From an uncultured Erysipelotrichaceae bacterium (GTDB lineage: Bacteria > Bacillota_I > Bacilli_A > Erysipelotrichales > Erysipelotrichaceae), in assembly GCA_905201565.1 (NCBI GenBank), contig CAJKOS010000001.1:1-55485 (forward strand): a stretch of DNA of 55,485 nt, written 5' to 3'. Shown here in pieces: positions 17,775 to 25,516 of the stretch. Position numbers and translations under genes: made by a program. The notes under the pieces are model-generated. The model was not told where the DNA came from and ran no database searches. It was given only the letters and a program-made list of their open reading frames with translations. Each line of letters starts with the position of its first letter. The stretch's first letter is position 1.

Positions 17775-18954
17775 ACTCGCACATGCGATAGATGTTCAGA
17801 CAATCTTCCTGCGTCAATGGACGATAGGCAAGCGGCAATGTATCTTTTCCATAACATGCCTTAACCTTCATTTCGTCAAACTTCCTGCTGTCAATCCCCA
17901 CCTGCGATAAATGAACCGGCAAGCCCAATTCATCTTTGATATAGGCTTGTAAAGCTTCGATTGCTTCTATGGCAACTGCTTTCTTATCCTCGCGATCCGC
18001 AACACCCATGACATTTACACCAAACCGGGCAAAGTCCTCAATGACTGTTTCATCCTTTTCCAGTAAGTATTTCATCCACTTTGGCATCAGAATTGCCAGT
18101 CCCATGCCATGTGTCATATCATAGGTAGAAGAGAATTGCTCAAGGGCATGTAAGGAAGGCTGTGTTTTGAAACCAGAAGTACAGAAACTGTTGAGTGCCC
18201 AGCTTGCGGCATAGAGCAGCGTTGCCCTTGCCGCATAGTTTTCCGGTTCTCGAATGGCAACAGGCAGCTGTTCCCGCACTGTCTTCAACAATGTTTCCAC
18301 CACATTAAACTGCAATGGATACTTGTCAGAATTGACAAAATAATTCATATCAAACAGATGCGCCATGATATCAAATCCGCCACAAGCTGTCTGCTTTGCA
18401 GGTACGGTAAAGGTATTTTCCGGATTGAGGAAAGCTGCTTTAGGGCGAAGAACCTCCCCGTTAATTCCACTCTTTACACCCAGTTCCACATTTGAAATCA
18501 CACAAGATTTGTCCATTTCACTGCCAGTGGATGCAATTGTCGGCATGGCAATGACAGGCAGAGCATCCTTCCAGCTGACCCGCTTCTCTACAAGATCCCA
18601 GATATTATCTGATTCTGATAAAGTTGTTGCAGCAATAGCTTTACAACAATCAATTACGGAACCTCCACCAACTGCCAGCACTACCTGAATCCCATGTTCT
18701 CTGCAAATGGCAACACCTTTGTTTACGGTTGTGTGGCGAGGATTCGGTTCAACACCAGACAATTCAAATAATGTAATCTGATTCTTCAGTAATTCTTCCA
18801 CCACACGCTCATACAGGCCGTTTCGTTTGATGGAACTGCCGCCATAGACTAGCAACACCTTATCCCCATAACGCAATACTTCTTCATGTAAATGATGCAG
18901 CTGGTTTGTGCCGAAATAGACCTTTGTTGTATTTTGAAATTGAAAATCGTTCAT
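17773..18954 (-). CDS. Iron-containing alcohol dehydrogenase (butanol dehydrogenase type)
   Basis: 393 residues, group III alcohol dehydrogenase. The NAD(P) site GGGSVIDCCKAIA lies near residue 95-107. Metal-ligand regions are GGFDIMAH, LHALEQFSSTYDMTHGMGLAI. The type resembles NADPH-dependent butanol dehydrogenases (BdhA/YugJ) that reduce aldehydes during fermentation. The start at 18954 (MNDFQFQN) is chosen because it fits the family N-terminus and has AAGGAGAAGAA directly upstream; an earlier in-frame ATG at 19008 lacks support. It has its own promoter. Confidence 0.9.
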   Translation of the reverse strand: MNDFQFQNTTKVYFGTNQLHHLHEEVLRYGDKVLLVYGGSSIKRNGLYERVVEELLKNQITLFELSGVEPNPRHTTVNKGVAICREHGIQVVLAVGGGSVIDCCKAIAATTLSESDNIWDLVEKRVSWKDALPVIAMPTIASTGSEMDKSCVISNVELGVKSGINGEVLRPKAAFLNPENTFTVPAKQTACGGFDIMAHLFDMNYFVNSDKYPLQFNVVETLLKTVREQLPVAIREPENYAARATLLYAASWALNSFCTSGFKTQPSLHALEQFSSTYDMTHGMGLAILMPKWMKYLLEKDETVIEDFARFGVNVMGVADREDKKAVAIEAIEALQAYIKDELGLPVHLSQVGIDSRKFDEMKVKACYGKDTLPLAYRPLTQEDCLNIYRMCE

Positions 18955-18989
18955 TTCTTCTCCTTTCCAAATGCCTTGTTTACCCTGAC

Positions 18990-19018
18990 ATTTTATGAAT
19001 CTGGACAACTTGCTTCAA
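18990..19018 (-). promoter_or_regulatory. Promoter of the alcohol dehydrogenase gene
   Basis: TTGAAG (19013-19018), a 17-base spacer, TAAAAT (18990-18995) on the minus strand, just past the queT terminator and 36 bases upstream of the start codon. Confidence 0.65.
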
Positions 19019-19051
19019 TTCAGATTTCCGATTACATACATCAGTTTTACT

Positions 19052-19086
19052 AATAAAAAAACAACTGCTACGGCTTTGCAGTTGTT
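19052..19086 (-). terminator. Terminator of queT
   Basis: Nine-base-pair stem AACAACTGC/GCAGTTGTT (19060-19068 with 19078-19086) followed on the minus strand by a T run. Confidence 0.88.
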
Positions 19087-19094
19087 GTCTATGT

Positions 19095-19607
19095 TCAGGC
19101 AAAGAGATTCCGTTTTGCCAGGGCTTTGGAAAGAAAATAGCCGACGATGACGGAAATGAGTTCTCCAATTGCAACTTCTGTTCCCATGATGACAATGCCA
19201 AGGAACAGGCTGCCCTCAAAGAACAGCACGGCAAGTTCTGTACCGACAAAAAGGAAGTTGAAGACTACCGGCATGAGAATACTCCATACCGGAACACCAT
19301 GGATTAACTTCTCTTTCAGATAGTATGTGCATTCTGCCGCAAGGAATGTTGCCAAGGTACCGATCACAGCATCTATGAGACCTGTCGGATTGACACCGAG
19401 CATTGCGCCCAACAGGTTTGTGAGGAAACATCCCAGTGTTACACCATAGATGGATGGCTTGTAAAACAGTGGCAGAATGGTCAGTGCTTCAGCAATTCTC
19501 ACCTGGATGTTGCCGAAGGAAAACGGTGCGAGAACGAGTGATATGACCGTGTAGATTGCCGCAATCATGGCAACACGGACAAACGTGCTCATCTTTGTTT
19601 TGTTCAT
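19095..19607 (-). CDS. queT: QueT-family queuosine precursor transporter
   Basis: 170 residues with five to six hydrophobic segments. It matches QueT (COG4708), the ECF-type substrate-binding (S) component thought to import queuosine precursors such as preQ1. Family features include the N-terminal VRVAMIAAIYTVISL helix, IQVRIAEALTILPLF, and the GVTLGCFLTNLLG and GLIDAVIGTLATFLAAECTY helices. No queuosine biosynthesis gene is in the window, which fits a salvaging organism. AAGGAG lies nine bases upstream of the ATG. The leader holds a compact three-stem RNA fold. Confidence 0.88.
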   Translation of the reverse strand: MNKTKMSTFVRVAMIAAIYTVISLVLAPFSFGNIQVRIAEALTILPLFYKPSIYGVTLGCFLTNLLGAMLGVNPTGLIDAVIGTLATFLAAECTYYLKEKLIHGVPVWSILMPVVFNFLFVGTELAVLFFEGSLFLGIVIMGTEVAIGELISVIVGYFLSKALAKRNLFA

Positions 19608-19675
19608 TTGTAAAATCTCCTTATTTTGGGTTACGTCAGGTAGCCGCTACTGACGGCGGAAAAACCGCAGAACCT
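19608..19675 (-). promoter_or_regulatory. Structured leader of queT, candidate riboswitch (class not assigned)
   Basis: Read on the minus strand: GGTT (19671-19674) can pair with AACC (19629-19632), enclosing two hairpins: GCGG/CCGC (19656-19659 with 19665-19668, loop of five), and GTCAG-TAG/CTA-CTGAC (19635-19654, loop of three, one bulge). The sequence AACCC AAAATAAGGAG follows, so the ribosome binding site sits right against the closing stem. The order GGTTC, ACCC, A-rich, TAAGGAG recalls preQ1-I riboswitches, but the loop is far larger than theirs and no known class was matched. The gene context makes a preQ1-type ligand likely. Confidence 0.45.
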
Positions 19676-19703
19676 ATTATAGGAGATTTTTAACATTTGT
19701 TAA
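19676..19703 (-). promoter_or_regulatory. Candidate promoter of queT
   Basis: TTAACA (19698-19703), a 16-base spacer, TATAAT (19676-19681) on the minus strand. The -35 overlaps the stop codon of the upstream permease gene and lies in the palindrome TTAACAAATGTTAA. If used, it would start transcription near 19669-19671, inside the 5' arm of the leader fold; a start further upstream would be needed to include the whole arm. Confidence 0.5.
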
Positions 19704-20965
19704 GCCCAGATGAGATAGAGAACCAGTGCACCAGCAATAGCAGCAATCAGTGTGAAAGGAACACCAATTCTCACAAAGTCTCTTGTTTTAACTTCATAAC
19801 CTTCTTTGTGCAGAATGCCGATACCAGCAATGTTGGCAGATGCACCAACCGGTGTGATGTTTCCACCAAGGGTAGCACCGATAAGCAGTCCATAATAGAA
19901 AAGATATGGATCTACACCGAGGATTTCGGCAATACCACCAACTACCGGCAACATGGTCGCAACATAGGGAATGTTGTCGATGAAGGCAGAAAGGACGACC
20001 GATACACCAACGATCATGACATACATCAACAATGTAGAACTGCCACCGATATTGACGAAGACATCCGCAATGGCATCGATGACACCTGCTTCAGTAATAC
20101 CTTCAATAACCATAAACAAACCAGATAACAATAACAATGTCTGATAATCCACTGCTTTGATGGCTCTTTCCACCACTTTGCCGGAATGTCTTCTGACCAT
20201 TTCATAAACGACACCGATAAAGGCAAATGCCAAACAGATGATACCGTTGGTGAGCTCCGGCCTGTTTGGAAACTGGGAAGCGATAATCAATGAGACGATT
20301 GTTCCAACCATCAAAACCGTTGGCACATGGTCCTGAACAACAGTTCTTGTCGAACCGGAAATTTTGTTTTTGTCATGCCGAAACAAAAATAACAGCACCG
20401 GTATAGTCGCAAGTGCACCAGCTTCTACCGCAAAGGTTATGCCCGGCTTGCCCATGAACCAGAAGAAGTCATTGAAACTCATGTTGGCATAAGAACCTAA
20501 CAATATACTTGTCGTATCCCCGACAAGGGTTGCGGCACCCTGCAGATTACTAGAAACAGAAATGGCAACAATGACCGGAACCGGATTGGTTTTGAGCTGC
20601 CTTGCGACCGCAAGACCAACCGGTGCAACCATGAGTACTGTCGCAACATTGTCCACAAAAGCAGAAATGATACCCGCAAACAAGGAAAGTGCTACAACTG
20701 CCCATTGCACAGTTGGTGTGATTTTCAACAGTGCCTCAGCCATGCGCACAGGCATTTTGCTTTCATTGAACAATTCAACGGTGATCATTGTACCGGCGAG
20801 CATCATGATGACATTCCAGTTGATGGCACCCAGAGCATTAAAGAATGGCAATATGCCGGTAATGATGAACAATGCCGCAAAGCCAAGCGACACAAGCCAC
20901 CGCTGGTTGGAAAATGTCAACAGCAGCACATACATGATAATGAACAGAATTAATGCGATTAGCAT
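19700..20965 (-). CDS. ArsB/NhaD/SLC13-type ion transporter (permease)
   Basis: 421 residues, about eleven membrane segments arranged as two related halves, typical of the IT superfamily (CitMHS, ArsB, NhaD). Both halves carry a conserved Asp/Asn helix-break motif: SAFVDNVATVLMVAP (first half) and SAFIDNIPYVATMLP (second half). Each is followed by a Gly/Asn-rich hairpin (SSNLQGAATLVGDTTSI and GATLGGNITPVGASANI). The substrate (sodium, arsenite or a dicarboxylate) cannot be decided from sequence; no ars genes are near, so arsenite is unlikely. The start has GGGGG upstream. Confidence 0.82.
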   Translation of the reverse strand: MLIALILFIIMYVLLLTFSNQRWLVSLGFAALFIITGILPFFNALGAINWNVIMMLAGTMITVELFNESKMPVRMAEALLKITPTVQWAVVALSLFAGIISAFVDNVATVLMVAPVGLAVARQLKTNPVPVIVAISVSSNLQGAATLVGDTTSILLGSYANMSFNDFFWFMGKPGITFAVEAGALATIPVLLFLFRHDKNKISGSTRTVVQDHVPTVLMVGTIVSLIIASQFPNRPELTNGIICLAFAFIGVVYEMVRRHSGKVVERAIKAVDYQTLLLLSGLFMVIEGITEAGVIDAIADVFVNIGGSSTLLMYVMIVGVSVVLSAFIDNIPYVATMLPVVGGIAEILGVDPYLFYYGLLIGATLGGNITPVGASANIAGIGILHKEGYEVKTRDFVRIGVPFTLIAAIAGALVLYLIWA

Positions 20966-21034
20966 ATAACTACCCCCGTACTGATTTTCTGAATTCTAAC
21001 CATTAATGTATATCGATGAAAGAATTCCGATGAG

Positions 21035-21050
21035 TTTATGGTACCATAAA
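21035..21050. repeat. 16-bp perfect palindrome TTTATGGTACCATAAA
   Basis: A perfect inverted repeat in the divergent gap between the permease gene and the HAD gene, 20 bases before the HAD start. It could be an operator or part of the HAD promoter. Confidence 0.5.
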
Positions 21051-21069
21051 ACCAACGAGGGGTTAAACT

Positions 21070-21912
21070 ATGGCAATTAAAGCAATTTTACTTGATATTG
21101 ATGGTACGCTGACCAACAGTAAGAAAGAAATCACACCAGAAACACTTACCGCATTAAAGAATGCGCAGGACAGGGGCATCCGCCTTGTCCTTGCCAGCGG
21201 CAGACCTGCCAAAGGTCTCAGCAACTATGGTGATCTTTTGAACATGTGGATGCACCATGGATTGTTTGTCTGCTACAACGGTGCCCGTGTCATCGATTGT
21301 GAAAGCAAGGAAGTACTTGTTGATGTGACAATCAAACCAGAACTTGTCACAGCAGTTCTTGAACACATGAAGAAGTTCGATGTCATTCCGATTGTGACCT
21401 ATGGGGAATACATGGTTGTGGAAGATGTCTACCACTGCATGGTCAAAAACGGTGATCAGGAATTCAATGTTGTGCAATATGAATCCCGCATGAACAACTA
21501 CCGTCTCATGGAATGTGAAGACCTGGCAAAGTTCACAAACTTCCCGGTAAACAAGATTCTCACCGCTGGTGATTCTGACTACCTGCAGGCTCACTGGCAG
21601 GAAATGCGGGAACCATTCAAGGACACACTTTCCTGTATGTTCACATCCAACTTCTATTATGAATACACATCCCTTGGTATTGATAAGGGTGCAGCCCTGA
21701 GAGAAGCCATGGCAAAACTTGGCATCAAACCAGAAGAATGCATCGCCTTCGGTGATGCGGAAAATGATATTCCGATGCTGGAATATGCCGGCATTGGTGT
21801 AGCCATGGGCAATGCGCAGGACGGGGTCAAAGCCATTGCGGATGAAATTACCTTATCCAATGAAGAAGACGGTATTGCACATTCGCTCTACCGCCATATC
21901 GAAGGACTATAA
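21070..21912 (+). CDS. Cof-type HAD-IIB phosphatase
   Basis: 280 residues. Motif I is LLDIDGTLTNS (nucleophile and acid Asp, residues 8-12), motif II VLASGR, motif III Lys in DKGAALRE, motif IV FGDAENDIPML. The middle cap (about 85-190) is of the C2B type. Family members remove phosphate from sugar phosphates, FMN or pyridoxal phosphate; specificity cannot be predicted. GAGGGG lies upstream of the ATG. It is convergent with the deaminase-like gene, sharing the terminator region. Two other HAD-IIB genes occur at 28507-30104. Confidence 0.9.
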   Translation: MAIKAILLDIDGTLTNSKKEITPETLTALKNAQDRGIRLVLASGRPAKGLSNYGDLLNMWMHHGLFVCYNGARVIDCESKEVLVDVTIKPELVTAVLEHMKKFDVIPIVTYGEYMVVEDVYHCMVKNGDQEFNVVQYESRMNNYRLMECEDLAKFTNFPVNKILTAGDSDYLQAHWQEMREPFKDTLSCMFTSNFYYEYTSLGIDKGAALREAMAKLGIKPEECIAFGDAENDIPMLEYAGIGVAMGNAQDGVKAIADEITLSNEEDGIAHSLYRHIEGL

Positions 21913-21913
21913 G

Positions 21914-21936
21914 ATGCGGATCATTCCGCATTTTTT
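21914..21936 (+). terminator. Terminator of the HAD gene
   Basis: Stem ATGCGGA/TCCGCAT (21914-21920 with 21925-21931), loop TCAT, then a run of six T. It overlaps the 3' end of the convergent gene. Confidence 0.88.
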
Positions 21937-24245
21937 AGTATCGCAAGTATATCTTCTGCAGAATGCAATACATGTACATAGCCTTTCAGGGATTGTGCTT
22001 TCTGTTGTAACACACGGCTATGTCCATTGATGAAGATATTGTGTCTTGAAAGACCATTGTGGGCTTCCTGGATGAGGTTGTTTGCCGGACTGTTACCATC
22101 GAGAACCACAAGGACATACCTTCTTCTTTTGAAGATTTCTTCACTGATGCCCTTATATAACTCCATCGCTCTTAGTGCTTTGCTTACAAAGACATGTACA
22201 CCTTCCCTTTTCAGCCTTTCACATTCCTGCATGGTTAGTTCCTCAGGCACAAAGGCAATGACCGGAATCCTGTCACCACACCTTTCTACCACATATTTTT
22301 CATAACCGCGCAATGTATGTCCCACAACAAAGCATACTTTCTCACCATCCACACCATCGATCAGTTTATCGAGCATTGCCTTTTCTTCCTGATGCATTGT
22401 TGTCACATGCTGGTCGTTGTTGAAACTTCCACCCGCAATCACAATTGGAATTCTGTCATTCATGCATGTGTTTTCAAACACATGCTTTGTCTCTACCATG
22501 GCACTACTATCGAGCTTTATCACTATTTCTTTTTCCCTTTCAATCTTTTCCCTGTAGTACAAATCAATCGGTTTTCCATGCCTGTCCTGTTCCAATTGTT
22601 CTGCTTTTGTACGCAAAGCAGCCATACCATTTTCTATGACTCTGTTCTCTGTTTTCTTCATCAGTAAAAGATCTTCTTCATCCAGGTCGAGCAGCCTTTC
22701 CAAAGCAAGCTGTTCATCGATGGAATCTGTTCCGTAGAGTGCTCCACCATCTGTTCCCTGTACACAGGCTACACCATGATGGAGGTATTGTTTTAGTGGA
22801 TGGTGAGCCAGGGAACTGAGGTTGTTCAGCCGCACATTGGATGTGATCTGAAATTCCAATATTGCATGACTGTTGTGCAACAGCTCAAGCAGGTGCTTTC
22901 CCTTCTTCGAATAGAGGTTAGCCGTATATAGACCATGACCAATGCGCACCATTGGCATTGGCTGTCCTTCTTCCATCGTTTCAATAACCATTTCAATACT
23001 GTTAGCGACATTGTCACGCAGACAGTCATTTTCCCCGGCATGAATGCGGATGACAAAGGAAGGAATGTCTTTAGCAATCGAAACAAGTTCTTTGATCACC
23101 GGTTTCAGTTCCCGGATGTCATTGACTTCTTCACCGAGAATGTCACTACCGGCAATGTATGGGTCATCAGCTATTGCCCGCAATACCTGCAGTCCTTTGG
23201 ACAGTGTTTCCTCCCTGTCTTCTTCATTGTTGAGGGCAATCCTTCGTATGCCGGCAAGGAAACGGATGGTCACACCGGTTTCCTTTGTGATTTGTGGCAG
23301 GATGGCGTGCATTGCACTGAGGTTTGTTAGTGCACTTTCTGCTTTGCACAAGGAAGTATCAGAGATTTCCGCATAGCGTATACCATGTGCTGCATAGTGC
23401 CTTGCGATCCACAACAGCAAGTCCTGGTACAGGGTGTTGTTTTTGTATGTTGATGAATGGTCAATGACGATTTGTTTTAAGACATGACGAATGGTTTCAT
23501 CCGGTATGCGATCAATTGAGGATAGTTCTATCTTTTGCTTTACAGGACTGCCTTTGGTGAATACGTATCTAAGCTTATAGACTTCTTCAAGGTCCGTAAA
23601 CACCGCCTGTCCATCCTTTCTTACAGCCAGGGCAGTGCGGATGCGGTTGATATTGGTCATGGCATCTTCCCGATTCTTTAATAAGAGTTGTGCAAAGCTG
23701 ATTTCTTCCTGCGTTGCAGTGCATTTCAACCGCACCTTCTCCATGAAGTCCTTTGGACAGATGAGCTGATGATATATGGCAAGGGCAATATAGATATCTG
23801 ATGGCAGGTTGGCATTCATATGGGTGTGAAGGTCACTGTTGAACTTGCAGGAAGCCGGGATGAATGTTTTGACAACAGTTTTAAAAAAGGAAAGGTGGTA
23901 GTCCTTTGTCTGTGACATCAGGGTTTTGGAAATCGCAGGTACGGACGCCCTTTGTTCTATCCTTCCATCCGAATAGATGTTGGCAGCGGTAATATCCCTG
24001 AGGGAAAAGATATAGACCTTTTCATTATTGCCATTGATAAAACATGGTACCTGTCCACGAATGACAAAGAGACCATCCTTGTTTTTGGAAAGTGGCAGAT
24101 GACATAGTTTTGCAAAATTGCGGATGAGGTTGCCGGTTGTGTGGTTAGGCGTAGAAAGGGCATAGTACATGTCTTCGCCTTGTTTATACAATGTGATGAC
24201 TATGTCCTTTTCCTTATCCAGGGCAAATTCTTTAAACTTCTCCAT
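21921..24245 (-). CDS. Adenosine-deaminase-like amidohydrolase with C-terminal SLOG-like domain
   Basis: 774 residues. The N-terminal 130 residues match nothing I recognise. A deaminase-type TIM barrel follows: HTH metal ligands (His140, His142), HAGE (His402, Glu405), GHG (His437), the family phrase SNVRLNN...HPLKQYLHHGV, and GTDGG (Asp499). In adenosine deaminases the last motif is usually TDD or SDD; here the second Asp is Gly. Residues about 598-774 form a separate Rossmann-like domain (IVIAGGS, FVVGHTLRGYEKY, VLVVLDGNSPANNLIQEA) resembling SLOG nucleotide-binding or hydrolase domains. A purine nucleoside or nucleotide substrate is likely but unproven. GGAGG upstream supports the start. 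A terminator lies between it and the flavoprotein gene before it. Confidence 0.75.
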   Translation of the reverse strand: MEKFKEFALDKEKDIVITLYKQGEDMYYALSTPNHTTGNLIRNFAKLCHLPLSKNKDGLFVIRGQVPCFINGNNEKVYIFSLRDITAANIYSDGRIEQRASVPAISKTLMSQTKDYHLSFFKTVVKTFIPASCKFNSDLHTHMNANLPSDIYIALAIYHQLICPKDFMEKVRLKCTATQEEISFAQLLLKNREDAMTNINRIRTALAVRKDGQAVFTDLEEVYKLRYVFTKGSPVKQKIELSSIDRIPDETIRHVLKQIVIDHSSTYKNNTLYQDLLLWIARHYAAHGIRYAEISDTSLCKAESALTNLSAMHAILPQITKETGVTIRFLAGIRRIALNNEEDREETLSKGLQVLRAIADDPYIAGSDILGEEVNDIRELKPVIKELVSIAKDIPSFVIRIHAGENDCLRDNVANSIEMVIETMEEGQPMPMVRIGHGLYTANLYSKKGKHLLELLHNSHAILEFQITSNVRLNNLSSLAHHPLKQYLHHGVACVQGTDGGALYGTDSIDEQLALERLLDLDEEDLLLMKKTENRVIENGMAALRTKAEQLEQDRHGKPIDLYYREKIEREKEIVIKLDSSAMVETKHVFENTCMNDRIPIVIAGGSFNNDQHVTTMHQEEKAMLDKLIDGVDGEKVCFVVGHTLRGYEKYVVERCGDRIPVIAFVPEELTMQECERLKREGVHVFVSKALRAMELYKGISEEIFKRRRYVLVVLDGNSPANNLIQEAHNGLSRHNIFINGHSRVLQQKAQSLKGYVHVLHSAEDILAILKNAE

Positions 24246-24261
24246 ATCCTGCCTCCTATAG

Positions 24262-24283
24262 AAAAAACCGCATGAAAGCGGTC
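24262..24283 (-). terminator. Terminator between the flavoprotein and deaminase-like genes
   Basis: Stem ACCGC/GCGGT (24267-24271 with 24278-24282), 6-base loop, then TTTTTTC on the minus strand. The stem is short, so some read-through into the deaminase-like gene is possible; the gap is only 41 bases. Confidence 0.65.
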
Positions 24284-24286
24284 TTC

Positions 24287-25159
24287 TCAGTTCTGATTCA
24301 TTTTTGCAAGGTAATCTACAGCAGAAAGTGCCGCAACATTACCCTGTCCAGCTGATTTGATGTACTGGTATGGCTGACCGGTAATATCACCTGCCGCAAA
24401 GAAACCAGGCAGGTTTGTCTTCATGGAAAGGTCTACCACAACCCTGTTACCCTCTGTTTCAAGTCCTGGTACCATCTGTCCCGGGAATTGGGCTTCACGC
24501 AGAACGAATACACAATCCACCGGATAGGTGTTCTTGTCCGTGCGCAATGCTTCCGTCTTGTTTTCCCCTAGGATTTCCACAGGTCTTTCCCTGATCACTT
24601 CTACATCTGTTTTAAACTCCGGTTCACTGTTATACAGTGGGAAGTAATACACATGTGAGCAGATTTCTCCAAGGAAGTCCGCTTCGCTTTCTTCATGTAA
24701 AGAACCACCGATGACCGCAACAGCCTTGTCTTTGTAAAGTGGGGCATCACATGTTGCACAATAGCTCACACCTCTTCCAAGCAGCTTTTCTTCATTGGGA
24801 TATGGCTTACCAGCCACCACTCCAGAAGCGAGTATAACAGTTGTGGCTTCAGTAAACTGGTTATCATCTGTCTGTAACATGTAGTAACCACCCATGGCAT
24901 AGACGGTTGTGACCTTGTGTTCCGTGATGGAAATGTTCAGCTCTTCGAGTTGTTTTGTAAAGGCGGCTGCCATTTCTTTACCCGTGACGGAAGGAAGGCC
25001 AAGGTAGTTGAGAATCGGATGGTCGACTACCTGCATCTTCCTGGATAAGTCACTGTTCCCAAAGAGAATGATGTTTTTATTTCTTACCTTTGCGGTAATT
25101 GCGGCTTCAAGCCCTGCCGGTCCTGTACCGATGATGGCAATGTCATATCTGTTTTCCAT
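24287..25159 (-). CDS. Thioredoxin-reductase-like flavoprotein
   Basis: 290 residues. The FAD site GTGPAGLEAA (residues 11-20), the redox pair CATC in SYCATCDAPLY, and the second FAD motif FAAGDITGQPYQYIKSAGQG are clear. The NADPH domain is unusual: the GGGNSA-type turn is GGSLHEESEADFL, and the HRRxxxR residues that bind the 2'-phosphate of NADPH are replaced by VYYFPLYNSEPEF. Canonical NADPH use is therefore doubtful. Ferredoxin-dependent flavin thioredoxin reductases and related NADPH-less forms are known in clostridia. AGGAGGACAAGC precedes the ATG. It is divergent from the HTH regulator gene. Confidence 0.85.
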   Translation of the reverse strand: MENRYDIAIIGTGPAGLEAAITAKVRNKNIILFGNSDLSRKMQVVDHPILNYLGLPSVTGKEMAAAFTKQLEELNISITEHKVTTVYAMGGYYMLQTDDNQFTEATTVILASGVVAGKPYPNEEKLLGRGVSYCATCDAPLYKDKAVAVIGGSLHEESEADFLGEICSHVYYFPLYNSEPEFKTDVEVIRERPVEILGENKTEALRTDKNTYPVDCVFVLREAQFPGQMVPGLETEGNRVVVDLSMKTNLPGFFAAGDITGQPYQYIKSAGQGNVAALSAVDYLAKMNQN

Positions 25160-25233
25160 ATGCTTGTCCTCCTGTTTCTTCTATTGTATCCAAAAGAGAG
25201 AAAAACTTGGTGAAAATGACTACAAATCACATA

Positions 25234-25253
25234 TTGACAACTATAGTTGTCAT
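25234..25253. promoter_or_regulatory. Operator 1 (inverted repeat TTGACAA-N6-TTGTCAT)
   Basis: Contains the perfect 18-bp palindrome TGACAACTATAGTTGTCA. It covers the -35 box of the operon promoter. The half-site and spacing are repeated in operator 2. Confidence 0.8.
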
Positions 25254-25262
25254 TTATATACT
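25234..25262 (+). promoter_or_regulatory. Promoter of the HTH-DUF3169-ABC operon
   Basis: Perfect TTGACA (25234-25239), a 17-base spacer, TATACT (25257-25262). The -35 and most of the spacer are covered by operator 1, and the expected start point (about 25269) is inside operator 2. Confidence 0.85.
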
Positions 25263-25266
25263 GTAA

Positions 25267-25286
25267 TTGACAAGGAAAGTTGTCAA
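25267..25286. promoter_or_regulatory. Operator 2 (inverted repeat TTGACAA-N6-TTGTCAA)
   Basis: TTGACAAGGAAAGTTGTCAA has the same half-sites and 6-base centre length as operator 1, with centres 33 bp apart, about three helical turns. It covers the predicted transcription start of the HTH gene. The likely ligand is the HTH protein itself. Confidence 0.8.
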
Positions 25287-25306
25287 AATGGAAAGGAGAG
25301 GTGAGA

Positions 25307-25516
25307 ATGCCCCTATATAACCGGCTCAAAGAATTCCGCAGTATGCACAACATCAACCAGACAGAACTCGGTCATTTATGCGGTGTATCAAGACAGACTA
25401 TTTCCCAGATCGAACGCGGTGACTATTCACCATCGGTCGCTCTGGCACTCAAAATCGCAAAGGTACTGAACGTTACCGTAGAAGACATTTTCACCTGGGA
25501 GGACGACACACAATGA
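25307..25516 (+). CDS. Small XRE/Cro-type HTH regulator
   Basis: 69 residues consisting of one HTH_3 domain: QTELGHLCGVSRQTISQIERGDYSPS, then LALKIAKVLNVTVEDIF. It matches the short regulators found ahead of DUF3169/ABC modules. The start at 25307 (MPLYNRLKEF) follows GGAGAGGTGAGA; an in-frame ATG at 25280 would add nine residues but overlaps operator 2 and lacks a ribosome binding site. It overlaps the next gene by 4 bases. The paired operators at its promoter strongly suggest autorepression. Confidence 0.92.
   Translation: MPLYNRLKEFRSMHNINQTELGHLCGVSRQTISQIERGDYSPSVALALKIAKVLNVTVEDIFTWEDDTQ

Noticed and set aside
19608..19690. Assignment of the queT leader to preQ1-I, II or III
   Set aside because: Loop sizes and conserved blocks do not match any of the three closely enough by eye; left as an unassigned structured leader.
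21921..24245. RdrB of the RADAR phage-defence system
   Set aside because: No RdrA-type ATPase gene is adjacent, the C-terminal SLOG-like domain is not expected in RdrB, and the last active-site motif differs.
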